Assembly: GCF_000003605.2 (NCBI RefSeq) | Contig: NW_003135834.1 | Coordinates: forward strand, 260,991-293,961 | Direction of reading: 5' to 3' | DNA from: Saccoglossus kowalevskii | Taxonomy: Eukaryota; Hemichordata; Enteropneusta; Harrimaniidae | Length of the DNA: 32,971 nucleotides | Part shown: positions 1 to 11,083 of the stretch, piece by piece | How the letters are laid out: the number at the start of each line of letters is the position of its first letter | Numbering within the stretch: the first letter of the stretch is position 1 | Program-made: the position numbers and the translations under genes | Notes under the pieces: model-generated | Database searches by the model: none | What the model was told of the DNA's origin: nothing | What the model saw: only the letters and a program-made list of their open reading frames with translations

Positions 1-2430
1 CCCCCCCTTGCCGAATTTCTGGATCCGCCAGTGGTTTTACAATATGAAATTCACCTCGTTTCGCCGGGTTATGCGTGTAATGTTTGTTGTCTGCTCTTTT
101 TGTTAAATGCAAATATCATTTCTGATGACCCCTTCCCATGATGCAAGACACAACAAGGAGTGAAAATCATACCAAAGTTGCACTCGTTTTTAAGGATACT
201 GAACATACCCTAGATAGTTTACAGTGACACACCAGTACCAGTTCAAAAATCAGCCCATATTTGTTTCCGCCCCGTGATATATAATAACTTATCCCTAAGT
301 AAATCCAAGAGTGATGTTTCAGTTTGCATAGAAACAAGAAAATCTCAATTTTTCAAAACTGAGACACAAATATATTTCCAGACACCTTCGGTTATTAATG
401 GATTATTCAGGCGATGGAACATACAGTTGACGTGACTAGTGCCTACAATTAGGCAGAAATGTGTGAAACAGAATTATCTTGGCGATAAGGAGTTAATATA
501 TATTTGCAATATGGCTGCATCCGCAAATCTTCGTTCGAGAGGATAGAAAACGTGCACACACGAAATTAGTTTAGTAATCGTCGTCGTGTCTCACTGCACT
601 GTGAATTCCCCTAAAATAAGTTACTCCAAAATGCGTTTTTCCCCGTACCTAAAATAGTGTTATCCGACACACCCGTCGGATATTACAAACAGGAAAAGAT
701 CAAATTGGCGCGTATCGTGGCCTGCATCACGCAGCAAATTTTCTGCGCGAACAGACTGTTGTCAGTTTCTGAACGCAGACGACATATTCATCGGACTATT
801 GGTATGGGCGGGAAATGTTCCACAATTGAAACAGACAACTCGTAACATAGAGGCATGATACCATTATTTTATGTGAAAATATAAAATATGATTTCGTTAA
901 TTCAACAACAACAAAATGAAAGAATGTTACTTCCGTGAGAGCGTGAATAATCGATCGCGTTAACTCCCACGCAGGCAGAGTTGGCATTTCCCGCCCGCTA
1001 TTTCAAAGAAATCCATATACTTTATTATTTAGACAAGCGTTGAAACCGTTCATCATTACAAACAATACAACGACGTCAACAGAGGGTAAAATGATAGTAT
1101 ATTTGATTATGTTTATTAATGAAACACAGGCGGCTGCTTTTCTCTGAATCGGTTCTCTCTCGTGTGTCAAATGATGAAAAAAGAGCGTATCAAAAAGAGA
1201 AATGTTAGGTGCATTGCGTGGTAATGTAAACATCGCACCGCTATAATAGTTAAAGATAAATTTAATCGTGGGTGATACAAAAGCACGTACGGCATCACAA
1301 ATCATTTTAATAACAGCCGTCCCGGCATGTAATTTATAGCGAGTTTTTATTCTGAAGAGAGCGGGAGGGGTACAGAAATATATTGTTTAATAAACAATAA
1401 CGCCGTACCAGGATAATTAAATAACTTAACAGACAGCGCCTGTAATGATCTTGGTCAAGTCAAGCTAAAGTTCGTTGACATGCCATTTCTGCGACACAGG
1501 CTCGTTACGTAATTACCCCTAAGGGTGACACCTTCTTTCAATATAGTCATAAGGAAAGTGATATTGATTTCAATTTAAACCCGAACGATCCAATTAAATC
1601 CCCAGTGACGTGGTGACTGGGACGCTGTAATGATTTCATTCGATGTAAACCGCAGCTCGTTGTATTTTAGTCGGGACTACATTAAAGCGGACGCGGACTA
1701 ATTTGTACAACATTTTCTTCCTCGAAGGCTTTTTTTTTTTCTATTCTGCTTTGTAGAAATCTACACTACTAGTATATAATATTCACGGACACAGCGTGTG
1801 TGGTACGATTCAGTGGAGTCATTCACGCTCCAACAAACAATCGTTTAGTTTGGAAAATCCCCTGATATTCCAGTGCTTATTTTTGATTTCTTACAATTAC
1901 AAAACGTTTAAAAATAAAGGCGTGCACAAATAAACAATGTGTTTTACACGAGTTGTATATGTCGCATGGGACCCATATCGATCACGCCGCGACACAATGA
2001 TCACCTCCCTTGAACATCAACTGAGGTATGAGTGGTAGCAGGTTGAATTATTTTTGAGTAAATAAATAGGGCGCGCAATACAACCACATTATTGAATACA
2101 GTACAGGGTCCCTTTAAAATATCGTCTTACTTCGTGATGTCAAGGTTCAGAGCAAGCAAAACAAAAACAAAATGCAGTATTTCCGATGACATTGTTTCAT
2201 TCCCGGCAGCCACTTATATCACAATATTAGTCTACTAGTATTACATACACACTGACTTCGTGACGTCATGGTATTCAAACCAGCGTGCAAATTGTGATAA
2301 AATATACAATATATGACAGAATTTGAAGGGGAGGAGTTTTCTAAAGGTACATTGTTCGTGGATTCAATGATCCCAACCATTCAAACGTCTTCGCGCCATC
2401 GACTTCTTTTTAGTGAATTTAGTACTCGTT
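1..2430. other. Upstream intergenic DNA, no gene seen
   Basis: AT-rich sequence with no open frame that resembles a known protein; the longest frames are about 60-100 codons and look random. It holds one octamer motif (ATGCAAAT, 107-114) and one perfect CRE palindrome (TGACGTCA, 2261-2268). A poly(T) run lies near 1731. I see no RNA gene or recognisable transposon end. Confidence 0.6.
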
Positions 2431-2878
2431 GTGCAGACGACATTAATATTTAACACTTTTCTGAATACGGTGGTAGTTTGCGCGATTTTAGTTCATTTGG
2501 GCAGACGATAAAATATCTAAACACTTTTTTGAATGCCGACGGTAACGCGTGAGTGTAGCTCATTATATATACGATGCAATATCTAAACATTTTGCGCGCA
2601 GCTCCTGCAGACGATACATTATCTAAACACGTGTCTGAACCCAACGGTATGTGTAGACGTAGCCCTGCGTACATGGCTGTGTAGGGGTGATATTTACATT
2701 GGGCTTCTTACGCCACCATTGGGGCGCAGATAAGGTCCCGATGAATAGGAGCGCCTCCACATTCACACACCTGTACACAGAGCTAGTGTAGACGTAGCTT
2801 TTTGTGCAGACGATAATGAGATCCAAACACTTTCTTGAATGCCAGACGACAATATGTAGGTGTAGCTCAATATTGTAC
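2431..2878. repeat. Degenerate ~70-bp minisatellite
   Basis: A block starting (G)TGCAGACGATA, followed by ATCTAAACACTTT, TGAATGCC and GTGTAGCTCA, recurs at 2431, 2501, 2606 and 2804. A shorter partial copy lies at about 2571. The third and fourth full units are separated by about 130 bp of unrelated sequence (about 2673-2800). Copies differ by substitutions and small indels, so the array is old. The short open frames across it are not credible genes. Confidence 0.6.
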
Positions 2879-4570
2879 CATATAGAAAGTCTAATTTCCC
2901 CGCTAATTAATTTTAGCGTATATCAGTAATGTTTGAACCAAAGAGCAAACTAGTCCTTTTTTTATACTAATCATTAGTTTTGAATGTAGTATGTAATGTG
3001 TTTTTATTGACGTTAAAACACGTGGAACTATCTCGTGAAGACAGATTAAATTAATCAAATAAAACAATAAAGCAGGAAATATGACCGAACCGATTGTCTG
3101 CTTCTAATTTGGGATCTGGTGGCGGTAAAATAATAGATCCCGATCTAAATATATACTGGCGTACTGAAAACCCGCAATATTAAAACGCACTAAACGCAAT
3201 CCAAAATTTCAATACTTTAGATCTGGCGTGCCGACCTCACCGTGACCTTAAATACCTATAGTCTGATAATCATTCTTAGTTTGTTTGGAGACGTAAATAT
3301 TTCAACAATCGCATGACCTCGAGTGGGTAATTTTCATCGCTGTAAAAATATTTATGATTTATTACAGATGAATGCGTCGATAAGAAAGGTTATTCGATAG
3401 TCATTTAACAGTCTATATGCCAAACCAACAACAGCACGTGATTGGACGCTGAAATTGACACAGAGGGAAAATTTGTTTACAAAACAAGAGTTAAAATATG
3501 ACGACATATGACCGCCAGAGCGCCATTGAAGTCACAACAAGTCTATATTACTCATCATTAATACAGTCCCCCACATACTGACGCGGTGATCAAGCCGGAG
3601 GTCTCTAGTAATCTCACACTTAAATTGCCCACTGTTTCATATCATCTGCTGCACATGCCAATTTGTAGAGAAATAAACATTGATCGGAGTTCTCTATTTG
3701 CTTCACCCGGCCGTACTACGCAAGTCAATAAGTATGCCCTAATATGGTCCTGGAGGTGGTTAAGCCCTGTTCGTGACGTAGAAAACAACAATTGTTTTGT
3801 GTTTTTTGATGCGACGTGCGTAATCCCTCACGCCCGCACACTAAATTCACGTGCTTGATCATGCATGCTCGGAGAATTCTATCGACTTGGTAGATAGTAA
3901 TAAGTATCGGCCGTATCGAGACTACTTTGGATTCTTAAATCCGACTAATTTTAAACGGATGGTCGCACTATAAAACGTAATAGTATATGTTATATGTCAT
4001 TATGAAACATATTATGCATTAAAAACAAATAAATAACTTAATAAATAGGAGTATTTAATATTATTATTTGTTTAGTTAAAATTTGGGAGCGATATGTGTA
4101 TATATATATATATAACACGTAATTCCAAATACATGCCTATAATTTACCATATATATATATATACTAATATACATTTTCCAGTTTTACGTGGCGCGATCGC
4201 CGTGATTAGGAAATGGTTTGTAAAATTGGTTGCAATCTATAATATTTAGTACGCTTAAAAAACGAATAATACTGACATACAGAGCTGTTTAACTGTAGGC
4301 ATTTAATGAGGTGTTGTCGATAAGCACGCTTTAATGCACCGAACGTTCTGTCGTCCATTATAACACCACAATATAGGAAGCAAATTAGCGCCGATTGCCA
4401 GCTTGCTTTTCCAGTCTACGTGCTGAAGTCCACGATTGAACTAATACAAAACCAGCGTCTCACAATAAGCCGTGTTACGTTTGTATTTTGTTAGTTTAAT
4501 ATCGTTGTGACAGGTATTTGTGTTTTTTTTTAAATATACACTGGCTCCAACACGCTAATGCGATCCCAGT
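2879..4570. other. Intergenic flank upstream of the CBX gene
   Basis: No gene is recognised. Two (TA)n microsatellites lie at about 4098-4114 and 4149-4163, and several CACGTG hexamers are present (for example near 3019, 3434 and 3848). A 90-codon frame at 3586-3858 has no ATG start and no recognisable domain. The region probably holds part of the regulatory flank of the downstream gene, but nothing here proves it. Confidence 0.5.
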
Positions 4571-4581
4571 CGCTCGTACCT

Positions 4582-4700
4582 TGACGTCACACCCAACCAG
4601 GCAAGCTGTTAAGAATGATGAATTGTGGGATACATCTAGGCTGGTATTCGCTGCGCTGGGTTATATACAATACGTGTTGTCGCGTCTCCGCTGTCTGACC
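4582..4700 (+). promoter_or_regulatory. Candidate core promoter of the CBX gene
   Basis: A perfect CRE palindrome (TGACGTCA, 4582-4589) lies about 175 bp before the start codon. A TATA-like TATATAC (4662-4668) lies about 90 bp before it. If that TATA box is used, transcription would begin near 4690-4695 and leave a short 5' UTR. This is inferred from motif position only; an untranslated exon further upstream is equally possible. Confidence 0.3.
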
Positions 4701-4757
4701 GACGATCGGCGTTTTGACGACGCTACCAGCATGACCAAGGTGGATTCCAGCAAGTAC

Positions 4758-6510
4758 ATGGAACTGTCGACGATCGGGGAACAAGTATTCGCCGCTGAGT
4801 TCATCGAAAAACGTCGAATTCGCAAAGTAAGTGTCAGGTTCTGGCGTCGATGGCGGGGTGGCTGTATAGGCAGCGACGTAAATACTGCTCCGTGTACGTA
4901 TTGACAGTGAGCCATTGCGACACACTTGGGTTAATTTGAACACAGATACAATTTCAGCGTGTCGTAATTTTTTCCCTTTTCTTCACAGGGTCTTGTTGAA
5001 TATCTAGTAAAATGGAAAGGTTGGTCAAGCAAGTGAGTGTATAGTGTTGTTTATCCCGTTTCCGTATTGTTACTTTCTGTAACTTAAAGCAAACACTGAA
5101 TAACACTCGTATAAATTTGGTTGAATCCGTAGATACAGCACATGGGAACCGGAATCAAACATTCTCGACGCCCGGTTATTGCAGGCGTTTGAAACACAGT
5201 AAGTCAAATACTCACCGCGTCAATATCCCCTCATGCTATAGAACGTATCGTTTTATTTATATATTTTTTTCACCGACACGCACGTTAAATTACAAAGTAG
5301 TAGGGCACTTTATTTCAAAGGCCTCCGCTAAACCACTCGGGGTTCCATTTAATTTGCAGTAAATGCGTCGTACATGGAGTACTTAATACCTTGTCTCTTT
5401 TCTCACGTTCTCTAGGCGACAAGCTAGATTGCAAGTTCGAGGTTTCCGGGGAAGAAAACACAAGAGTCGTATTTATAACTTTAACAAGGTGAACGCATTA
5501 TGTAGTATTGCTTGTTACATGCATACCTTCAATTGAATATATGACATACTCCAAACACTAACATATTTGTTTTTAATTCAACGATAGATATATAATTTAA
5601 TTATGTATTTAATGTCCTATAACAAGTGGAATATTATATTCGCATAATATATATATATATTTATTTTTTATTTATTTATGTTCATTCATCTAATTTTCTT
5701 TAGTTCTCTTTACGACAGAGAAATTACAAAGACAAAATAGATGTGAAGAAATGTTCCGAGGAAGAAGACGATGACGATGATGACGACACAGAAATAGAGG
5801 GTTCAGACAATGACGTCGCACATTGCAGCAATATTCGACATGGTGCTAGGAAAAAAATGAAAATGAATCATTCGCGGAATGTATATGAGAACACTGATGA
5901 TTCGAATCACGGGCATATGGATTCGGGCGAATCCATAATCCATAATAATAACAACAATAATGACGTGGACCATAAAGACGGGAAAATAACAGACACCATG
6001 AATGGCAAAACAAGCAGAAACGAATTGTCAAAAGGTTCAACAAAATCATCGCGTCTTTGCAGTGTTATTAGATCGACAGATAGTCTCAAATTAACAATTG
6101 TTGCCACCGAGAAGTCGCAAACTAACGAGAAGTCAGAACGCAAGTATTCCCCTCTGCATACGGACAAACAAAATGGATGCAATAGGAATTTTCATTATAG
6201 CGGCGATAGTGGTCATGGAAACGAGGTGAGCCAACCAATCGCATTCGAGCCACCTTTGACACCAATATCGGAAGAAGACTGCGTTAAAAACGAAAGGCTG
6301 GATGCACAGAATGAGGCACCTACAACAAGAAATGCGGGAAGTGACGTCAGCAGACCGAAGTTCTTTGATTATTATGGTGGCTTTGAATATATCGACTGGA
6401 AGCCAAATGTACCCAGCAATGACGTCACGGTAACGGACGTAACAGCGCAAGACGTAACGATCACTATCAGAGAAAACGCCACCGGCGTTGCTTTCATTGC
6501 GACGAAATGA
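4758..6510 (+). CDS. CBX: Polycomb/CBX chromobox protein (PRC1 subunit), five coding exons
   Basis: Proposed coding exons are 4758-4826, 4989-5032, 5133-5198, 5416-5488 and 5704-6510. All four introns have GT/AG ends and the joined frame is open for 352 codons. Residues 1-60 are a Polycomb-type chromodomain starting MELSTIGEQVF. Its aromatic cage F11, W32 and W35 sits at the same positions as in CBX7, followed by STWEPE and ILDARLL. In this family the cage binds trimethylated H3K27. A basic stretch around residues 68-78 (RGFRGRKHKSR) resembles the AT-hook-like motif of CBX proteins. An acidic tract spans about 103-121 and an Asn run 165-170. The middle is low complexity. The C-terminus (about 313-352) holds DWKP followed by VTVTDVTAQDVTITIRE, the Polycomb repressor box that binds RING1 in PRC1. 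The start at 4758 matches the family MELS start, but an in-frame ATG at 4731 would add nine residues. The exact vertebrate paralogue cannot be assigned; a single invertebrate Pc-type gene fits best. Confidence 0.95.
5647..5659. repeat. Short (TA)n microsatellite in CBX intron 4
   Basis: A run of TA dinucleotides followed by TTTATTT-rich sequence lies within the last intron, just ahead of the pyrimidine-rich acceptor at 5702-5703. Confidence 0.6.
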
Positions 6511-6786
6511 CCTACCGTGCAATATGGCCTGGCCTTGACATATTGACGAGTATCCATAATGTGAAACTGTTGTTACAACATATGGGAGGATCGTTTTGTA
6601 ACTGGTGGTGTTAATTCTGAAGATTCTGTCGCATTTGGGCGATATAGGGTGTTGGGGACGGGGTGAACAAACTATGCTTGTATATTTCATACAGTATTCA
6701 TACTTTATTTTACATATTTCAATACTCACGTGTACGTAGAAAACTTGGAAATAGACTCGAATGGATGGGATATTGTATAAATAAGT

Positions 6787-6805
6787 ATTAAAGTGAAATA
6801 TTAAA
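6787..6805 (+). terminator. Candidate CBX polyadenylation signals
   Basis: Two ATTAAA hexamers (6787-6792 and 6800-6805) lie about 280-295 bp after the CBX stop codon, in a T- and A-rich stretch. ATTAAA is the commonest variant of the AATAAA signal. No canonical AATAAA is seen between the stop codon and this point, so cleavage near 6815-6830 is plausible. Confidence 0.4.
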
Positions 6806-6819
6806 CAAATATAATAATA

Positions 6820-9317
6820 TGCACATGTGTAGTTTTGGGATTGTTATTGTGATTATAATCTTCCAGTATTACAATGTTAGTAGTGCGTCTATAGTTGCAT
6901 TAGCAGTGTATTATACTGAAAACCGCTGTACGGGAGCACGAACTTCATTTGGCAAGTGTAACAAATATAATAATATAGTTTATGTTCAATTTGCAAACAA
7001 ATAGCGATCATAAGACTATTAAATGAGACAGACGTGTTGAATTATTAGCCTGTCTATATACGAATAATGCCAATCATAATACAGCGAAGTTACGTAAAGC
7101 TGATAATTCTGTAGCATTATCGTTCCGAGATTTAAATTGATACGTATTCTGCCAGTCTAGACATTGTCCCGCCAAAATTTAAGTTATTTTTCGAACAAAA
7201 CATCTAATCCGACGAGGCCGCGTCTAACACTAAATAGAGCTGATATGATGATGAGACATAATACTAATGTTGTCGATTTAGGCGGCACGGAATTCCTTCT
7301 TTCTGTGCGATAGGTCAGGTGCACGTTTCAGATATACACACGCGAATTACGCTAAGGTTTAGCAAAAACAACAACAACAACAACAACAAAAACGTCAGGA
7401 CAGAAGTGCAAAGTCTTGATCGATTACATTTGATGGGATTTTAACGGATAAAATCGAACGTTACGTGAACTCGGTCACTCTGCCGTTTTGATCAGCGTAA
7501 TGAGCATAATACTGGATAATTTCTGACACAACCTAGTACTTGTTTTCAACACTACTACGACCTCGTGTTTTGCGTGGACACAAAATGGCTACTCCATTCT
7601 TTCATGGAAAAAAATGAACTCTCGATCACATGACACTCCGCGTGACAATTATCAACCAATGGCAATATATGTTACACTTTGTATTTCCGTTTGAACAAAG
7701 AACACGCATTTCGACGACGAACATACGTGTTTGTTTTAATTTCCGCTAAATGTAATTTCGGAAATGTGTTCAATATCTGTCGTGGTGTTGCTGTTGCCAT
7801 TATTACATATTTACGAATACGGGAAACAGTGATACGGCACGTAGATCTATCAAAGGAAATTCAACATTCCTGTTCGTGACGTTACCACTAAATTCTCTCT
7901 ATATAAATCAAAATTCCTGTTTTTAATATATTTGTTTGCGTAAAGACGAATTTATTGTAAATCATTGTAAGTCGGGGGTTTCAGAGAAAACAATTAAATC
8001 TTATACGTCATTTCCGCATTTGCAAATACAGAGCCGCTGTAGATTACGGTATCGTGTGTTGTGAGCTACAACATTTTATTTCAAGTTTAATAATTGATAC
8101 GGGTGCATTTCACGCCCAGTGCTTTTATTTTATGCGGGAATTGACAGGAGTAGTTGGGGATATTGGTATTTATCGTCTAGTCACGATCGATAACGTCTGG
8201 TGCTAAAAATACACATTATTTTTATATCGCGATTACGGCCTTTACAATCGTATATAATTGAGTGCATATATAGGGAGGGGGTGACGAGACGTGTGTGAGA
8301 CCATATCATTATTGTTTCACTTCCTGCTCAGAGTCTGCAAAGATTCGAGATTATTGTCGAGCAGCAGTGGAGTCGCCCCGGTGTTTTGTTGCAGGTCAAG
8401 CGGACACTCCAATACTCTAATTTGTTTTTGGTCACTGATCGCGCTTTCACAACAAATGTCTTTCCGTATAGAAGGCGATGTTGTTCTATTTAACAGACCA
8501 TGGCGCGTTTTTTTTTTTTTTTTTACATCAACGGATATCGTCGCCATTTTTGTTCAGCGTGTATGTTTCGCTTTAAAGTCGCCGTGTTCAAATGTATATC
8601 TTAGTGCATGCTACAATTACCACCATGATTTATTAATAAACATTTGGTTACGTTACCAGGGGCAACGCATAACATCGACGCCAATCTGCGGGTTTTAAAA
8701 AAAATGTAACTGCTAGTAAGACATCCCGTATTGGAGAGCCGTGTATATAAACACATAATTATATATGACTAATTATGGCGCCAAAATCTTAGACTCTGAA
8801 AACAAAAAATGTGTGAGCGTGTTAGCTTCTGCATGATAACGTGTACTATATTTAACGACGTCAATTATACCACTACAAGGAGACGCGTTACAGAATTTGA
8901 TTAGAATATTTCCTTTACAATTGTGGCTATGCTGGTTTATACTCAACACGGATAAAGAGAAGAGAACATGTTGCGGTCAGGACAACGTATGACTCTGTCT
9001 GATACCATACCACGTGACTAATGCTGTGCCACGTGTTCCTTGGCTAACCCGATATACAACAGAAACGTGTGGGTCTTTTCAAAGTCCGTGCCACATTTAT
9101 TATTCAAAAAAACATAATTACATTTTCTGTGCAACTGTGATGGTAGGAAGGGCGGTGACGAATTAATTTAGCGAATTTTGATGACAAATTTGCTCAAGTC
9201 TCCGCTCACCATGTTTTTGTTCGTCGGAAATTAAACTGGTGTGTACTGTAAAACGGTTCAGGTAGAAGAGTTGTGTACACTCTGTCATAAACGCACTGAT
9301 AGGATACATTACTAACC
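6820..9317. other. Downstream intergenic DNA, no gene seen
   Basis: No gene is recognised. It contains a (CAA)n microsatellite (about 7368-7390) and a poly(T) run near 8511-8524. A TATATAG followed by a G-rich stretch (about 8266-8280) is noted without support for a transcript. Two CACGTG boxes lie close together near 9011 and 9030. A 135-codon frame at 8291-8698 lacks an ATG start and runs through the poly(T), so I do not call it a gene. Confidence 0.5.
7368..7390. repeat. (CAA)n microsatellite
   Basis: About seven uninterrupted CAA triplets in non-coding sequence. Confidence 0.8.
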
Positions 9318-9600
9318 CACATAAGGACACAATTTATATTTTTTCGAGTAACACACCAAAATAGGGAGTAATGTACGTTTCGTCGTTGTGACACACTCAA
9401 ATAAGACGTAATATACATTTATCTGCAGCTACAACCCCAAATAAAACGTAATATACGTGTATCCATAGATACACACACAAATAAGGACGTAATACACATG
9501 TATCCGCAGTTAAATATCCAAATAAGACGTAATATACTTAAATCCGTAGTTACATGCACAAATAAGGACGTAATATACATTTCCAAGTAGCTACACACCC
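9318..9600. repeat. Tandem repeat, 40-41 bp unit, about seven copies
   Basis: Units begin with AAATAAG or a close variant at 9358, 9399, 9439, 9479, 9520 and 9560, so the period is 40-41 bp. A weaker first copy starts near 9318. Each unit reads roughly AAATAAGGACGTAATATAC, then ATTTATCCGCAG and TTACACAC. The GACGTAATATAC core is the best conserved part. Copies are diverged by about 10-25 percent by eye. Confidence 0.8.
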
Positions 9601-9622
9601 GAAAAGCATTCTAATACGGACA

Positions 9623-9834
9623 TACTGTAAAGGGGGTAATTATTCACTGGGTTTTAATTTAGCTTATTTCGCTGACTGGAAAAATGCACTAAATTAAAAC
9701 ACAGTGAATATGTAAAATTTAACATAGAACACATTATCTAAATGACGAAACCGTGAATATAAAACCCACTGATTATGCCTGAAATGGTAAATCAGTGAAA
9801 TTTTAACCCAGTGAAAATTAGTCATTTTACAGTA
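9623..9834. mobile_element. Non-autonomous DNA transposon (MITE) with two hairpins
   Basis: The two ends are inverted repeats of about 38 bp. Both outer ends read TACTGTAAA inward, then after a variable 5-bp stretch TAATT, TTCACTGGGTT and AATTT. The element is about 212 bp with no coding capacity. Inside, 9641-9662 pairs with 9689-9710 (22 bp, one mismatch) and about 9760-9775 pairs with 9788-9805. The outermost TA on each side could be a TA target duplication as made by Tc1/mariner-type transposases, but the superfamily is not certain. Confidence 0.7.
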
Positions 9835-11083
9835 CTATATATGTACCCGTAGCTGCATCGCCAACAAGAATAAAACACTTTCAACTACATATTGCTCTAA
9901 AATAACCCGAGGGCACTGACTTGTTTATGTACAATACAGCTGACATGAGGTGGCACAGATCGGTAGAGTATTATTGTTTTGATTTTAGAGAAGTTCGAAA
10001 ACATGACATTTGCTCAACAATTCCTATCCAAGTGGAATTACGTACAGAACGTTGCTCTATCTGTGTTTACGTAGTTAACAATGGGTTATTGATTTCCTGA
10101 AACTTTTTTTTTTTAAATACCCATTGCACAAACTTAAAGTTTGTTCCAACTTGATTGAACCTCACATAGCAATAAAAAGAAATTGATTTCTTGAATGTGG
10201 AACTGCTTCCCTGAAGAAGTATTATGGTTTTCATTGTAACTGACCTATTTTCTACCTTTCGAATTTTCAACCGAATCAGACAAGTCCAATTCCTTCACAA
10301 ATGCTCACATACCTTACCAATAACATTTCAAAGGTTTTGGGGAGAACTTGCTAAAGCTGGCGATATAATGGCACCATTAAAATCTAATAGCAATTTATTC
10401 ATACATTTGTAGTTACCCGTACTTTAATTGCCAGAAAACAACTTGAAGGCCACACTGGTCCTACCAAACGAAAACGATATGTTTCCCAGATTGCTGAAAT
10501 GTTGACAATAGACTGGAAGTCGACAACAGCATGTAAATACATTCTGAGGAGCGATGGCAAAATTTACAACAACAAAAAAACAGAAAAAAATACTGGGTCC
10601 CCAGGATTTCTAAGACCCATCCCTAAACTGGGTGATTATGAAAAGAATACAAGAACATATGGATTTAGATATTCAGAAAAGGATATTTAATAACAGAATG
10701 AAACATACATAACATGCGTATATTCAAACTCAGTACCCAATTGTGAAGTTGTAAAAATCTATAATTATAAGCAAAATTAGTTGCTGATTGAACGACGAAC
10801 TTATTATTATAAAATTATCATCGTTTCAGTGACATCAAGTTAAACGTTGCTATGTTTGGTCTGGCTGTTTTTAATCGCCATTTTGAGTTTCGAAATGTTA
10901 TTTACCACTTTATAAACTAATCGTAAGCTACATTGAATTTCATAGGTAACCTGAAATATATTTTCGATGTGAAATATACGTTTAAAAAGTAACCATAAGC
11001 TTGGGTATCATCAATAAGTGAGTAGTCAACACGAACATCGAAGAAAACGAAAACAGTTCACATGAGACAGTGCTTATTAAACT
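9835..11083. other. Intergenic DNA with an unassigned open frame
   Basis: A frame stays open for 99 codons at 10391-10690 (+). It has a lysine-rich middle (GPTKRKRYVSQIAEML) and ends YGFRYSEKDI before a stop. It matches nothing I recognise and could be a decayed transposon or processed gene fragment. Nothing else is supported. Confidence 0.4.

Noticed and set aside
4518-4757. Frame open upstream of the CBX start, suggesting a much longer N-terminus
   Set aside because: Family members start at MELS. The upstream part has no similarity and contains the CRE and TATA-like motifs. Only the ATG at 4731 is kept as an alternative.
6133-6729. 198-codon frame on the - strand
   Set aside because: It is a shadow of the CBX last exon and shows no domain of its own.
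6819-7004. 61-codon frame with ATG and a hydrophobic N-terminus, like a small secreted peptide
   Set aside because: It starts just past the CBX polyadenylation signals in AT-rich DNA. The hydrophobic run is what ATT/GTT-rich sequence gives by chance, and there is no processing site or known family.
8291-8698. 135-codon + strand frame
   Set aside because: Non-ATG start, passes through a poly(T) run read as phenylalanines, and has no domain.
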